A DNA stretch of 64,000 nt from positions 395,844 through 459,843 of the forward strand of contig NW_006767440.1 of assembly GCF_000264995.1 (NCBI RefSeq), written 5' to 3'. The notes under the pieces were generated by a model that ran no database searches, had not been told where the DNA came from, and saw only the letters and a list, made by a program, of their open reading frames with translations. Both the position numbers and the translations under genes were made by a program. The stretch comes from Punctularia strigosozonata HHB-11173 SS5. Its lineage: Eukaryota; Basidiomycota; Agaricomycetes; Corticiales; Punctulariaceae. Positions 10,640 through 23,693 of the stretch are shown here, piece after piece; the first letter of the stretch is position 1; every line of letters starts with the position of its first letter.

Positions 10640-12215
10640 ACTTTTCTGACATTTGAACTCTCCACAGATTCAAATCTGAAGCCTCGATTGCCAGGGGTGC
10701 CGTTTATTCCTTAGCAACGCCAGCTTTTGAACAAAGTCATAAGGATGCTACGGATCGGCCAGGATGGTACAACCAGCTGGCGTCCGTATCTCATCTTCCC
10801 CAAGAAATTATATCGATGATTTTCTACCACTGCCTGCCCGATCCAGGCTCGGATCGTTTCTTTAAATCTCCAAAGCATCATCTCTACCCATACAGTCATA
10901 CCTTCATGGATGTATGCCACCGCTGGAGAGATATCGCACTTCACTCTCCTGCTCTTTGGACCATCTTACCTCGCGACACGCCAGAGCTGACGCAGGTATT
11001 TGTGTTGCGGTCGAAGGAAGCGCCGCTTTCCATCACCCGGCTGTATCACGATGCGGCCCGAGTTTCAGCTCTTTGCCATCTTCATCGCACGAATAGCTTG
11101 TCCCTTCACTATCACCAACGTCATGCTGTCCGGTCCCGCTTCTCGGGCGGTGTTCGATATCGGGGTCGAGTTCGTGTCAGCTCTTGGACAATTTCATGGA
11201 CTTGTATGTGCCTCGTCTCCGTCACCTTGAATTCTGCGATCTTGCTTTTAGCTGGGGCGTACTCCGCCATCCCACGCTTATCGGCGGCTTGACGAGACTT
11301 GAACTACGGCGCCTGCCCATGGATTCTCCTCCCCGTGGCGAGGTCACCGCTCTAAATGCGATGCCTCGTCTGCAGACTCTCGTAATTGACGCGGATTCGA
11401 GACCGGCATACACATCGACATCCGGATCCCTCGAAGCGCCCAAATACATTGCGATCTTGAACCAACTAGAGCTCATGGAACTGTCCGCCCCTGCACCATA
11501 CATATCCCACTGGACAAACCAGATCACAGTTCCGTCCACCGCTGCTTCGGCTTTCTCCTGCCAGTACGGCGCATCGTACGACTTGAGTCCGTTGGCGAAT
11601 CTGCTCCGGAGCCACGGCACATGTCGGGATGATGGTCCTCCTATCCGGATGCTCTTTCTTGGGGAGTGTACTTCGTGTACGCTCCATGCGTATGAGTCAG
11701 TCAGTTCCTGGGGCAGTGAATCAGAAAAACCATCTTTGTTTCTCTCCATGGAGACGAAATGGAGTTACGTTCGTGACGCCGTCTTCGGCATGCGACTCGC
11801 CCATCTCCAAGTCCTCCGCCTCAGCGTGATGGGTGATGTCTCTCACGAATCGATCCTGTCGGACGTCCTCGCTCATTCCAAGGCGGCATCGGAGCTACAC
11901 ATAACGTGCTTTCCGATCCTCATGCTATCAATGAAAAAGATCGAGGAGGTCGGAAACCCGGAGGGACTGCTTCCCAAGTTGCGAAGGATCTGTATGGACC
12001 TGGAGGGTGACAAGATGCATGCCGACTCCATTGTCATCTGGCGAAAGCTCCTACGGCGTTATAGGGCATCGAAAACTACGCTGGAGGTGGTGTTCACTGG
12101 TACTGGTGAACGTTCACTTCCCCCGAAGGTGCTGCGGGAACTTCGCGCAGCTGCAGGGTCGAATATCACCATAGCGGTGGATAAACGTCCAGCTTACGGA
12201 TCCGGTGAAATGTGA
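10640..12215 (+). CDS. F-box / LRR-like protein, frame-damaged
   Basis: The F-box is seen as LPQEIISMIFYHCLPDP with FMDVCHRWRDIA and LHSPALWTIL, followed by RSKEAPLSI, a pattern of Agaricomycete F-box proteins that recruit substrates to SCF E3 ligases. Beyond it are LRR-like stretches (VPRLRHLEFC, GGLTRLELRRL, ARLAHLQVLRL-type spacing). The long 3' frame at 11184-12215 is clean. Between about 11055 and 11185 homology-like sequence passes through all three frames in order, implying two single-base shifts. GT-AG introns at 10996-11068 and 11120-11180 could also join the frames, but would delete the RSKEAPLSI segment. No ATG lies in frame before the F-box, so a 5' exon is missing or the gene is decaying. 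The 5' limit is approximate. Confidence 0.6.
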
Positions 12216-12551
12216 TGAGGGGGTCGTAGAGGGCAAACGCGAAGCGAAAAGGGAGGTTGTGCCTCGGATACGTTTGTGCCAGAAGAAATGCCCATAGAAC
12301 TCACGTATCTATCATCAGCATCGTACCAGTCTCATGAAGCAGCGAGTTCGGCGAGATCACTGCAGCAATCGACGCAGATTCTGAGTCCTCCATAGGCTGG
12401 GATGATTGATGGCTATGGCAAAAACGTGTTGGAATGTATACATTATACCTTACGAACATGAGAGATACAACATGAGAAAACATAAAAGGACTCGGAGGGG
12501 ACAGCGAGGCGGCGACAACGGATCACGACGTGGTGCGAAGAGAAGCTGCGT
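12216..12551. other. Convergent 3' flanks
   Basis: The gap between the F-box gene (+) and the E2 gene (-). Nothing was recognised. Confidence 0.5.
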
Positions 12552-13521
12552 TCAGGACGAGTCGCCGATGGGGCGGTAGAACTTCATGAGCTGCACCTTG
12601 TACTCTGCAGAACAGGGCGCATCAATGGGTTAACGACGAGAGGTTGGGGGAAAAAACCGGACGCACGTTCAGGGTCGTCCCAGAGCTGTCTGGAGAGCGG
12701 ACGACGAGGTGGTTAATGACCAGTTTTTTTTTAAACGAAGCATAAATACGGAGAAAAAACGACTTACGCCGCGTCCGGGTTCAGCGGGGAGGCGTTGTTC
12801 GGTTCTGTTTAGGGCGCACGTCAGCCTTGCCGTCGAGTCGGTACTATGGGCATGTGCGAACCTCCGAGCAGCGACTGCAGGGAGAGTAAGATCGTCTGCA
12901 CGCTATACACGGCGGACCATTTGTCCTAGACGGGCGCACGAGGGTCATTTTTACCAGCTCCACAGGGAACGCACGGAGTCCGTACCTGCAAAATGTCCAA
13001 GCAGATTGCACCACCGGTGATGTCCACGTTCGGGTGATAACACGGCGTGTCGAACTTGATCGTCGGCGCGACATACGGATAATTCGGAGGGAACAGTATT
13101 GAGATTTTGAAGGTCAAACCGGAATATATCTGCGGAGCTTGATTAGAACTATGTCCTATGCATGTTAATCATGTCCCGACGGTACTCACTGTTCCTGGTG
13201 CTCCCTCAATGGTCCCCGCCCATTCGAAGAGGTTCGCGTCCGACTTCGGGAAAGCAGACTGTAAGAGCAATTCGGTATGAATGCGTGTCGGCGATGCAAG
13301 CGCACGACAACTCACGATTCCCGGCGAGGACGACATCATCAGAGCCATGAGCTCGTTACTGAGCCTGTTTCTCGGGCGTTAGCCAAAACCGCTCGCGAAC
13401 TTGCCGCGACCCAAGCGCACCGCTTCGTCACATTCTGAGGACCCTCATTCGCCGCCCCGGAGAGAGAGCTTTTGCCGCTGGCAGAGCGCGGTGGTGCAAG
13501 CGGCGACGTAATCTGGTCCAT
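12552..13521 (-). CDS. Ubiquitin-conjugating enzyme E2, UBE2C/Ubc11 type
   Basis: Eight exons: 13521-13421, 13364-13316, 13258-13190, 13129-12986, 12925-12862, 12804-12768, 12689-12667 and 12604-12552, giving 179 residues. The UBC fold is complete: SNELMALMMSS near residue 37, FEWAGTIEGAPGT, then PPNYPYVAPTIKF, the HPN motif at 105-107 and the catalytic Cys116 in AICLDILQ, followed by KWSAVYSVQTILLSLQSLLG and PNNASPLNPDA. The TPCYHPNVD and ELMxLMMS signatures point to UBE2C (UbcH10; fission yeast Ubc11/UbcP4), the E2 that starts ubiquitin chains for the anaphase-promoting complex. Exons of 23, 37 and 49 nt make it invisible to simple frame scanning. Confidence 0.93.
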
Positions 13522-13960
13522 GACGCTGCTTATCGAACGTGTATACGGACAGGAAAGCGGGCGAGGGGGTAACGAGTACAAGGGAAACACGAAACGCGTC
13601 CTTCGCGCAGGGTTTGAACAGTCATCACGTGATGTATGTATGTGGCTGTACCGCCTGGCTTCCGCGAGATTCCGCGTCCGGGCCACCGCCCACCGGTTAC
13701 GTGAGTGCAAGGCGATTCACAGGCGCTTGAATTTCGTACAATGCGGTCCAACGACGGTATGAATGAGATCCGCCAGACAAACCGCGAGACACGAGGGTAT
13801 CATACTCTTCCACTTGGAAACCGGTAAGGGTTCATCTAAGCGGGGGAGGGTTGCATGATATTCAGATGACGCGTAAACGGGGCCTGCGCATCACCCACGC
13901 GGGACTTCCCTGCACTCCCTTCCTTCTATTCCCCCACTTTACCTTATTCGCGGACGCTCG
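13522..13960. other. Divergent promoter region
   Basis: A 439-bp gap between the start codons of the E2 gene (-) and the EDE1-like gene (+). It includes CACGTGAT at about 13625. No coding signal was seen. Confidence 0.5.
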
Positions 13961-16900
13961 ATGTCCAGCAGCTTTTCGCCGACGGCGGGCGAGCTCGCGC
14001 TCGTCAACGCCATCTTCGCCCGCGCCGACCCCCAGAAGCTGGGCATCATCACCGGCGATGCCGCCGTGGACGCCTTCAGCGGCTCCCAGCTCTCGCCGAC
14101 CCTCCTCGGCGAGATATGGGGGCTCGCCGACAGGGACAACAAGGGCTTCCTCACGCGCAAGCAGGTCGCGATCGTCGTGCGCCTCATGGGCTGGGCGCAG
14201 AAGGGCGAGCCGTTGAGCGAGAGCCTGATCAGCAAGCGTACGTCGGTTCGCTGGCACAAGCGCTGGCCAGCATGCATTTACTGAATGCTCGTGAACCAGC
14301 TGGCCCTTTGCCGAGGCTTGAAGGCATCGCATCCCCTGTCGTCCAGCAAGGTACTGGGAGCGCAACCCCACGATCGCCTGCACCGAAGACGGTCAACGTA
14401 CCTCCGCCATTGACACCCCAAGACAAGGCAAAGTTTATGAAACTGTTCGTCAGCTGCGGTCCCGTCAATGGACTCCTTAGTGGTACGTGCTCAGCGCATA
14501 CCAAATCGTCCCGTAAACGGACCATTCGCCAGGCGACAAGGCTCGTGACGTATTCATGAAATCCAAGCTTCCGGTCGACAAGCTCTCCCAAATATGGTAC
14601 GCAACTCGTTAGCTTTTCCCTCACCAATCTCGCTCAATCGTACTGTCCAGGTTCCTCGCAGATACCCAGAAACGCGGCTCGCTCGATTCCACCGATTTCA
14701 CCATCGGGATGTACCTAATCCAGGCGTGCATGTCTGGCCAACTCTCCTTCGTACCCACCAGCCTACCTCCGGGCCTATACGAACAAGCGGGCGGCGGCAA
14801 GGGCCCGGACGGCGGCGTCGCGACGCACAACACCGGCAGCAGCGGGTTCTCCAGCCCCGGCGTCAACGGCGGCTTCCCGGGGCGAAGCCCCAGCGCCATC
14901 CAACCCCAGACCACCGGCCAAATCCAGTCGATACTGCAGCCTCAACATACCGGGCAGATCTCGTCCTCGATATTGCAGCCTCAGTACACCGGCCAGCCGC
15001 TCCACCCACAGCAGACCGCCTCCGGGCTGCAGCAGCGGCCCGCGCCCGCCGCATTGGGGAGCAGCGCGTTTGGGCTGCCGGCGACCAGTGCTCCGGCCGC
15101 GTTACCCTGGGACGTGACGCCTCAGGAGAAGGCGGCTGCGGACCAGTTCTTCGATACGCTCGACACGCAGAAGAAAGGGTTCATCGAAGGAGATGTCGCG
15201 GTGCCGTTCTTCCTGCAATCGCAGCTGCCCGGGGATGTGCTAGCGCAAGTCTGGTAAGTACATACTCAGTATACAGCTTGATGTCCGTTGCTGAGGGGGA
15301 TGTTTCGCAGGGACTTGGCTGATATGAATGATGACGGCCGGTTGACCCGTGACGGCTTCGCCGTCGCGATGCACCTCATCCAAGGGAAGCTCGCTGGAAA
15401 GGACATTCCCACCACGCTCCCTCCAACGCTAATCCCACCTTCGATGCGCGGGACTGCCGCCGCCGCCCCGGCGCCAGCTCCGCAGGTTCCGGAGGCTATC
15501 CGAGATTTACTCTGGGACGATACACCTCCACCGTCCGCGCAAACTACATCTCCGCCCCTGCAACCCCAACAAACGGGCGTCTTATCTCCGTCCGCCCGGC
15601 CGACCTCTCCACCGCAGCCTGCCCGTGCTCCGGTAGATCCGTTCGGTTCTTCATCGTTCGTAGCTCAAACGTGTAAGCAATCATCTATCTTGCCTTTGCC
15701 GAAGGAGGTGACCGAGCCGACTGTCCTCTAGCGTTCCACCAAGACTTGCTCGGCGACGATGAGGGTGACCAAAACAAGCTTCACGAGCAGGCCGCCGAGA
15801 TCGGTAACATCAAGAACCAGCTCGGGTCCACCAACCGCTCGCTCGAGGCGGCCCAGAAAGAGCGCCAGCATATGGAACAAACCCTCGCGAACCAGGCCGC
15901 CGAGCTATCGAGCCTCCAGACGCAGCTCTCGTCCGCCAAAGCCGCGTACGAGACGGAGAGCCGGGTGCTGCAAGGGATCAAGGACCGTTTCGCGGCGCAG
16001 GCGGCGGATATACAGAAGGCGCGAGAGGAGCTCATCCGTGCCGAGAGCGACCTGAGCGCGCTCCGCGTGGAGAAGGCTGAGGTCGAGGGCGCGCTGCTGC
16101 GCGACAAGGAGGAGGTGCGCGGCCTACAGCGGCGCATGGCCGAGGTCGGGACCGAGGTCGAGATGATCAAGCAGGAGATCGAGAGGGCGCGGAAGGAGGC
16201 TAAGCTGCAGAAGGGCAAGCTCGCGGTCGCGAAGAAGCAGCTGCTGACGCGCGAGAACGAGCGGGAGAAGATCGCGGCGGAGGAGCGCGAGGCGCACGAG
16301 GAGGCGCGCCAGGCGGCGGAGGAGCTCGCGCGTGCGCAGGCGGAGCTTGCCAAGGAACCCGAGCCCGTGCCGGCCAGCGTCACGAACGGGCATGCGGTAG
16401 TGGCCTCGCCGCCCGCGGTGCCGGATACGTTCGCCCCAGGCTCGCCGGACTCGCTCGCGCTCGCTGCTGCCCAGCCGCTCCCCCTCACGCCCGACGTCAC
16501 CGGCTCGCGCGTGACGAGCCCCGCACCGAGCGGGAAGAGCAACAACCCCTTCGAGCGCCTTGCGATGGGCGGCGGCTCGCGGTCCCAGTCGCCCTTCTTG
16601 CCGTTCACGAATGCGGATGTGCCGACCCCCACCGCCGCTCCCGCCGAGCATTCCGCACCTGCACCTGCTGCAGCGGCCAGCTCCGAGGATCCGTTCGGAT
16701 TCTCCGACGCTTTCGGCACGCTGGAGACATCGCCTGCTGAGACCGCCGCCCAAGCCGTTGCTGAGGCTTCAAAAGAGACCCAACCCATTGCAACGCTGAC
16801 CCCGCAGGCTCCTCCGGACCTTGCCGCCATGTCCCCAATCTCAACCACCGGAACTGATGAGTTCATGACACCTCCTTCGACCGCGACGGCACCGCAGCAT

Positions 16901-18455
16901 AGCACTCCTTTCGTAGAAGAGAGTGCCCCGAAGGTCGAGTCTGCTCCGCCCACTCCGCCTGGACTAGACACGGTCGCGCCTGCCGCCCAAGAGCCAGAAC
17001 ACAAAGAGGTCAAAGAAGACCTGGAGTCTCTCCACGAGCACGAAGCCGAAGATACCGACAGCAGCGACGACGAGGAAGGTCCTCAGTCCATGCCTGGTGC
17101 GCTTGACTTCAACCCGCCCACCACGGAAGCGGCTCCTTCGTCGGAGACCCCTAAAGCGCCCGAACCAGTTCCTGCGGCCAACGGACTCTCTGCCTTCGAC
17201 GATTCTTTCGGCATCTCCACCCCCACGACGGCCGCGACCACGACCGGTTTCCCGCCAGCTTCGCCAGCGCCCGCTCCAAAATCGCCCGAGGTACTTGGAG
17301 TGAGCGCTGCTGATCCCTTCGGGGCGCCGTTCGCGCCGGCGACCGAGGTGCCGAAGGCGGATACCAGCGCGTTTGATGAAGCGATGGGCACCATCGCAAC
17401 CCCCTCAAAGGCGAACTCCGATGTCCCCGCTGCCGCTCCGTTCACTTTTGACACCGCGTTCGAGGACAATTTCGACTTCTCTACCGTCGGAGCGGAGACA
17501 TCCTTTATCCCGTCTCCACAGCCGGTCGCGACGGCGACAGCGACGGAGCCCGCTCCATCCACATCTACCACCGGCGGTGGATTCGATGACGTCTTCGGGT
17601 TCAAAGCCAATGGCACTGCTGCCTCTCCGCCGGAGGCGAAGCCACAGATTCCGGAGGCGAAACCCTCGATCTCGTTCGACGACGCCTTCGGAGTGGCAGA
17701 CGCCTCAACGCAACCTTCGAGCCTTTCGGCCAGTCAGACGACCTCAACATGGCCCTCGAGCAGCCATCCCTCCGCCCCGAATGGATCCAGCAACGGGATC
17801 TCTTTCGACGACGCGTTCGGAGGGGTAGGTGGAACCCAGGCTCTCGCCCTCAACAACTTTGGCACGGCGTCCTCCAAGGCGTCGGCAGCTTCTCGGTTGC
17901 AGTCTCCGGGCTCTGCCACGTCCTTCCCGAGGACGTCGCCGCCGTCCTCGCCTCAAAGGAGCTCCACTTATGGCTCCCTCACAGGCCGCTCAGCGTCTCC
18001 TTCATCCAGGGCTGTGTCGCCCCCACCTCGCCACAGCTCGCCAAAACCGCGACCGTCTACCGCCTCCTCCGGCAAAGAATCGTCTTCCGATCATGCTCCC
18101 AAAGGGAAGGAAGTTACACCGAGGCATTCCCGCCTGAGCGTCAGTACCGTTCAACTCTTTTCGTCCCTTTGTCTTGACTGCTTATCACTCCCAGCAGATT
18201 CGCCTACCATTCGGAAAGAAGAAGAAGGACAAGCTCGAACAGCTCCCTCCCATGCCCGGCGCATCTCAATCTCATCTCGCTGCACCCATAGTAGAAGAAC
18301 CCAACTCAGGAACGGCTACGCCAATGGCCGACGACGACGTCGAGCCCGTCAAGGTGCTGTGTGGAATGGGCTTCAGCCGCACTCAAGCCGTAGAAGCCTT
18401 GGAGAAACACGGATACGACGTGCCGAGAGCTTTGAATAGCCTGCTGGGTCAATGA
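13961..18455 (+). CDS. EDE1: EH-domain endocytic scaffold protein (Ede1/Eps15-like)
   Basis: Seven exons: 13961-14237, 14300-14482, 14533-14596, 14651-15253, 15311-15672, 15732-18139 and 18198-18455 (acceptor could be 18195), giving about 1,384 residues. Three EH domains lie at roughly 1-95, 125-215 and 330-425, each ending with a calcium-binding-like EF loop ([33 protein letters not shown]). A coiled coil at ~510-730 is followed by a long Pro/Ser/Thr-rich region with an NPF motif and many FDD(A/S/V)FG repeats. A C-terminal UBA domain has [18 protein letters not shown]. This EH3-coiled coil-UBA order is that of Ede1, an early clathrin-endocytosis factor that binds NPF adaptors and ubiquitinated cargo. 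Confidence 0.95.
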
Positions 18456-18971
18456 ACGGTATTTGTATAAAGGCCCTTGTTCTCGACACGACGGACACGC
18501 TCTTTAGCTTCCCCATTTTTTCCTTAACGTATGCTATCCCCTTCGTTGCAATAAGAATATCCTTGTCTCGTTCCTCTCACCTCCGTGCTCGTCGCCTGCA
18601 GCTTCATACGTTAATGAACGTTCGTTGTGCTTACTTTCGGGTCCTTGCCTTCTTCCTGAGAGCTGCATCTATCGGAAAGCCGACGCAGGGAGGCGTAAAG
18701 TCATCCTCAACTCAGCTCATGCCTCGGAAGTCGGCGCATCATCCGAGATCATTGTCCTCGCGATGCGCGTGGGCAGCGCAGCGTGGCATCTCATCTTTGT
18801 GACCGGACGAGTGTTTGGCTCCATCGCTCCTTGTCTGCCCTCGTCGTCCGCCCAAATCCCAAAGGCAATTGTCAGGCCTCGCGGCCCACAGTCTATGATC
18901 CAGCTACAGAGGGGGTATAAAGCACGTCAGCGGTGGTATCGGTAGTCGACCGCTCTGTGCTTTGTTGCTTC
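18456..18971. other. Intergenic region
   Basis: 3' flank of EDE1 and promoter of the phosphodiesterase gene. The only element noted is the TATA box at 18916-18921. Confidence 0.5.
18916..18921 (+). promoter_or_regulatory. TATA box of the phosphodiesterase gene
   Basis: TATAAA 51 bp before the ATG at 18972, a spacing that leaves room for a short 5' UTR. Confidence 0.45.
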
Positions 18972-20364
18972 ATGCCTACGTTCGAGCTGTTGGTCGTCGG
19001 TTGCGGAGGCGGCCCATACGAGACAAATCTATCTTCGTCGGTTATATGCGCTATCTCGACATTGTCAACTCTGATCTGATGTGTCCCCCAAGATATCTCC
19101 TAAAGCCTTGTGACCGGCGATGGGATGAGCCACAGGGCATCGTCTCGCTGGAGGCAGGCTCAGGGGTCGGTGCTTTGGACCTCATCCTCAAGTCAAAACC
19201 TGGTCTGTTGGGAACGACTGTCTCTGCTGGCCAAGTATATGCTTCCGTGAAGTGCGTATATGACGCCGATCCCTGGTTTCACCTTCATCTAACCGATTCC
19301 AGGTGCTATTTGATAACGCACGCCCACCTTGACCACGTCGCCAGCCTGGTCATCTCTGCGGGATCGCTCTTGGGTTGCCAGAAACGCGTATACGGTCACA
19401 AGGACGTCCTCGTAGATCTGGAGAACGTGTTTTCGGATCGTCTCTGGCCGGCCCTCGCCACTCGGGATGAAAACGACGAGCAACATAAGCTGCTCCTTAC
19501 CATGTGAGTGCGGGCACTTAAGACTCGTGTTCAGGGCTTTACGATTGTCTTCTCCAGAATCGAGGCTGATAATCAATATAAGAGCATATGTAACGATATA
19601 TCCACGCGTATAATGCCCGTGAGCCATGGAAAGAATGACACAATTGGTGAGCAAATGTTCACGGGCGGCTGGCGCCGTTGTCCAATGCGGGCACTGACGC
19701 ATCGTTCAGGTGTCTACGAATCGAGCGCGTACTTTATACGGCATGACCCCTCCGGCCAAGAGATCCTATTCTTCGGCGACGTTGAGCCGAGCAGCGTCTC
19801 GCACAACGATCTCAATACGCAAATATGGCGCGCGGCGGCTAAGAAGATCCCCGCCTCGCTCTCGTCTATATTCATCGAATGTTCTTGGCCATCCGGAAGG
19901 AAGGACGAGGAGTTGTATGGACACATGACGCCCGAGCACCTCGCCGACGAGCTCGCCATCCTCGCTGGCGAGGTCGTCAAAGCCAGGAAGTCCGCTGGAG
20001 CGAGCACGGGCGCTGATCCGGTGCGCAAGAAACGGAAGCCCAACCGGGCGGCTGCTGCCCACAACGAACTGCGAGGTAGTCTGGAGGGCGTCGCCGTGTA
20101 CATCATGCGTACGTCTTCTTTCCGGATGGCTTGCCACATTCAGTCCCTGATTTCCCTTTCCAGATTGCAAGGACGATTTGGAGGGTCGGTTCAGCGAGCC
20201 CGTCAACCAGGTCATCGCCTCCCAGGTGAGGGCACTTGTCGAGGCGAAAGGACTCGGCGCTGTTGTGATCGCCTTGGAACAAGGCGCACGTATTTGTGAG
20301 TACCAACAAACGCTCGTTGGCACCCACCTTCGCTCACGGCGGCCTACCCTGCGCAGTTATCTGA
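18972..20364 (+). CDS. Class II 3',5'-cyclic-nucleotide phosphodiesterase (PDE1-like)
   Basis: Seven exons: 18972-19036, 19093-19251, 19303-19503, 19558-19646, 19710-20108, 20164-20295 and 20357-20364, giving 350 residues. It has a metallo-beta-lactamase fold: N-terminal ELLVVGCGGGP and NLSSYLLKP, then the class II signature THAHLDHVASLVISAG with metal ligands His81, His83, Asp85 and His86. FFGDVEP and IFIECSWPSGR follow, with HMTPEHL after them. A lysine-rich insert (VRKKRKPNR) near 260 resembles a nuclear-localisation signal. The enzyme hydrolyses cAMP to 5'-AMP and would restrain PKA signalling. The intron 19252-19302 is a multiple of three and falls just before the active-site motif, so retaining it keeps the frame open. 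The last coding exon is 8 nt. Confidence 0.92.
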
Positions 20365-20781
20365 TAAACAGAACGGGAATATACGGAGGTCTATACCCAC
20401 CCCGAATGTATCATAACCTCTTCGTTGCATGTAGCATTACCGCGTCTTCCAGTGCCCCTCCGGGGACCGTGCACTCTCCCAACGTTCATGACCGGACTTA
20501 AGATATACAGCGAAAAGTATAATATGCGAGCGAGATCCTTCCGCCATCGAAATTACGTGCGATCCCTCCGTGAAGAGGACAGAAAGCGAACAATGTAGGT
20601 ATAGCTGGAGCGCGCGCGCCGGCACAGGGGTACGAATGCGGTGGGTACAGGCCATTCCGGGTTGAGGAGGAAGTCAAAGCGTAGACAACAAGAGGCGTCG
20701 TGCGAGGTGAGAGAGAGAGAAAAAGACATGGAAAAATGGTGTATTTTAGATGATGATAACGGGTGGAGAATCATGCCGGGA
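20365..20781. other. Convergent 3' flanks
   Basis: The gap between the phosphodiesterase (+) and striatin (-) genes. Nothing was recognised. Confidence 0.5.
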
Positions 20782-23661
20782 TCAGCCGTACAGCTTGACC
20801 ACGCCGTCCGCGCCAGCGCTGGCCATGAACGGCAGCGAAGGGTGGAACTGGACGTCGAGTACGCCTTCGCGCGCCTTCTCGCGGTGACTTGTGATCTCCT
20901 GCACGCACGTCTTGGAGCCCAGCAGGTCCCAGAAGCGCACGGAGCAATCGTGGCTGCCGGAGACTAGCGAGAAGCCGGCCGCGTCGATCGAAAGCGAGGT
21001 GACGCCATCCAGGTGGGCGAGCATCGAGTGCGTACATTGCCCTACATTAGCCATGGGAGTTAAGACCCATATCGCATAGACAGTACGAGGTAGAGAAAAC
21101 ACGTACCTGTGGAAATATCGAAGATGCGAATATATTTATCCTCATGCGCGGTAACCAAAAGTGGCATCGTCGGATGCGAAGCAAGGCTGTTGACCTGCGT
21201 TTCGGGAGTGTTATCTGCCATAAAGGTGAGCCTAAGTACGGCAATCTTCGGTGCAATCAATGACTAACCTTGACCAGGCACGCTCTGTAACCGGAGGACC
21301 TCCTTCCCTGTCTGCACGTCGAAGATCTTGATCACCGCCGTCTGGTACGCGACCGCGACCTTCTTCAGATCCGTCTTGATGGCCTCCACCGCCGTCGCGC
21401 CCGGCGCATCCCCGCCCTCGCCCTCGGCTCCCTCTCCCTCCTTCTCGCGCTCGAGGCCGTAGTACCCCCACGTGAGCATCAAGCTCCCACCGCCACTCGG
21501 CCCGCTCACGTCCCACACCTTCACCGCGCCCTCGGCACCGCAGCTGACGAGCGTGCCCTCGTCACGCACAAGCGCGAGATCCCATACGGCATCCGTGTGC
21601 CCGACGAGCTCGCCCCGAGCGCGCGTGTGGTCGTACGGCGCGTACGTGGTGTGCCCGTGCGCGGGAAGCGCCCATACACGGATAGACGAGTCAAGCGAGG
21701 CCGAGTAGAGCAGGCCCTTCGAGGGCGCGTGAAGTAGGCGCGTGATCGCGGCCGAGTGCCCGCGGAGCGTGAGCTGCGGCTCGACCTCGGTCGTGGGCCG
21801 CGCGCTGCGGACGGATGCATCGGTCAGACTGGTGCATATACAAGGGTGGAAACCGGCGTACGTCGATGAGGTAAGGTCCGAGACGTTCATCCGCCATATC
21901 TTGACCGTGCAGTCGTCGCTGCCCGTCGCGAGACACAGCTCGGTCGGGTGGAACGCGATCGCGCGCACGGCGTCAAGGTGACTACTCGACAAAGGTCAGC
22001 ATCGGTCTCATAGGAGCAGCACAAAGAACCGGCGGATTCCTTACTTTCTCAACGTCCTCTTCGCCTTCCACACTTTCGTGCCCTCGCCCTCACCTACGAC
22101 CGCCTCGTCTTCCTCCGCCTCCGCCTCTTCCTCCTCCTTCTCATCCTCATCCCGCCCGTCCTGCTCCCAGCCCGCCGCCCGCTCCCTCTCGAGCCGCGCC
22201 TGCTCGCTCGCCTCATGCGCGAGCCGCAGCTTCTCCTTCCACTCGCCTGCGTCGTCTGGCCTGAATATCGCCGTCAGTTGCCTCGCCTCCTCCCCGTCCT
22301 CCTTCCTCTCCTGCTGCTGCGGTGGTTGCTGCTGTGTCGCGGGAGGTTGCGGAGGCGGCGGCTGGTGGAGCGGCCCGCCGAATGCCGATGCGCCGTTCGA
22401 GGGCGGTTGCTGCTGCTGCTGCTGCTGTTGCTGCAACAGCGAGCCCGGAGCCTGATTCTGCAGCAATCCGCTCCCGAGGTTACCCCTCTCCAGCAGCGGG
22501 ATCTGCGGCCCGCTGGACGCCGGCGCCGAGGGTGGACCGGACATGAGACTCGCGCCATTCAGCATGCTACCAGAGAAGCCCGGGGCGGCACCGTCCTTGC
22601 TGACGTCGGGCATCACCTTGCGTGGGCGCGAGTTGAGCGCCATTTGTTCGAAGGAAGGCACGTTCGGCAGCGCAAGGGGAAGCGAACTCGAATTGAGAAG
22701 CGGCCGGTTCGGGAGCGGATTGATGGCCTGCGGCGACGTGAGGTAGGAGACCTCTTGCAGGCACCTGTGAAGAAGATATGTGAGGATGAGGTACGGAAAC
22801 GCGAGAGGAGGGACCGGCGCACTGTTTCAAGAAGTCACGACTGCGTGCCCGGCTCTTGGGATCACGGCCAGTAGCAGGCTTCGCGAGGGCTTGAGCGGCA
22901 CCACCGGGCGCGTTGGCCCAGCTGCTTGTGCCCCAGGTCGCGGCCCGTCCATTTTCGCTCCGCGTCGCGATACCGTTCGGAACCCTGGCGTCTGGTGGAA
23001 GCGGCGAGTCTGGAAGGATATGGAGCTCAACGGCGTGTTCAGAACGAGAGGGGCAGGAGAGCGTCGCGTACCCTCGCTCCGAGGTGAGCTACCGCCGCTG
23101 GCGTCCTTATGGCTGCCCGCGTCGTCCTTGAGCGACGTGCCCGCCGAGCCGGTCTGCAGTGCCGCGAGCTTGGAGGGGGGTATAGACGCCGGTGCGGGCT
23201 GCGCGAGTTGTTTGGAGCTGAGGGAGGCAGGAGGGACGAGGGGCCGTGAGCGTGGGTCGTCGACGCGTCGCTAGGCCCAGAAAACGTACCGCTCCATGCG
23301 TAGCGCGTACTCGAGCATTTTGATCCGGCGCATGAGGTCGAGCTTGACATTGTCAAAGGAGCGCCGCTCGCCCTCGAGCAGCGCTATGCGGGCCTGCCGA
23401 CGCACGGAACCGTGAGCATGCGTTGGGTCCCCTCCGCCTCGCGTGCGAGACGAACGACGAACGACGACCGACTAGACACGCACCCGCATCTCGGCCCGCT
23501 CGATCTCCCACTCGTTCCTGTCGCGCTCGTACCGCCGCCATTCCGTCTGGAGGAAGTGGAGCACGCTGCTGAGCGTAAAGTCTTGCCCGCTCTGCGGCGG
23601 CGGCGGCGGGATCTGGCTGCCCTGCCCCGGCCCGCCTTGCTGCTGCTGTTGTTGCTGCTGT

Positions 23662-23693
<32 letters not shown>

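Noticed and set aside
11062-11180. A single 119-nt intron in the F-box gene
   Set aside because: It would join the frames, but removes the sequence in frames 2 and 3 that best fits the LRR pattern; kept only as a possibility.
15781-17013. Minus-strand open frame of 410 codons
   Set aside because: Antisense to the coiled-coil and Pro/Ser region of EDE1. High GC at third positions leaves the opposite frame open; composition is Ser/Ala-rich without domains.
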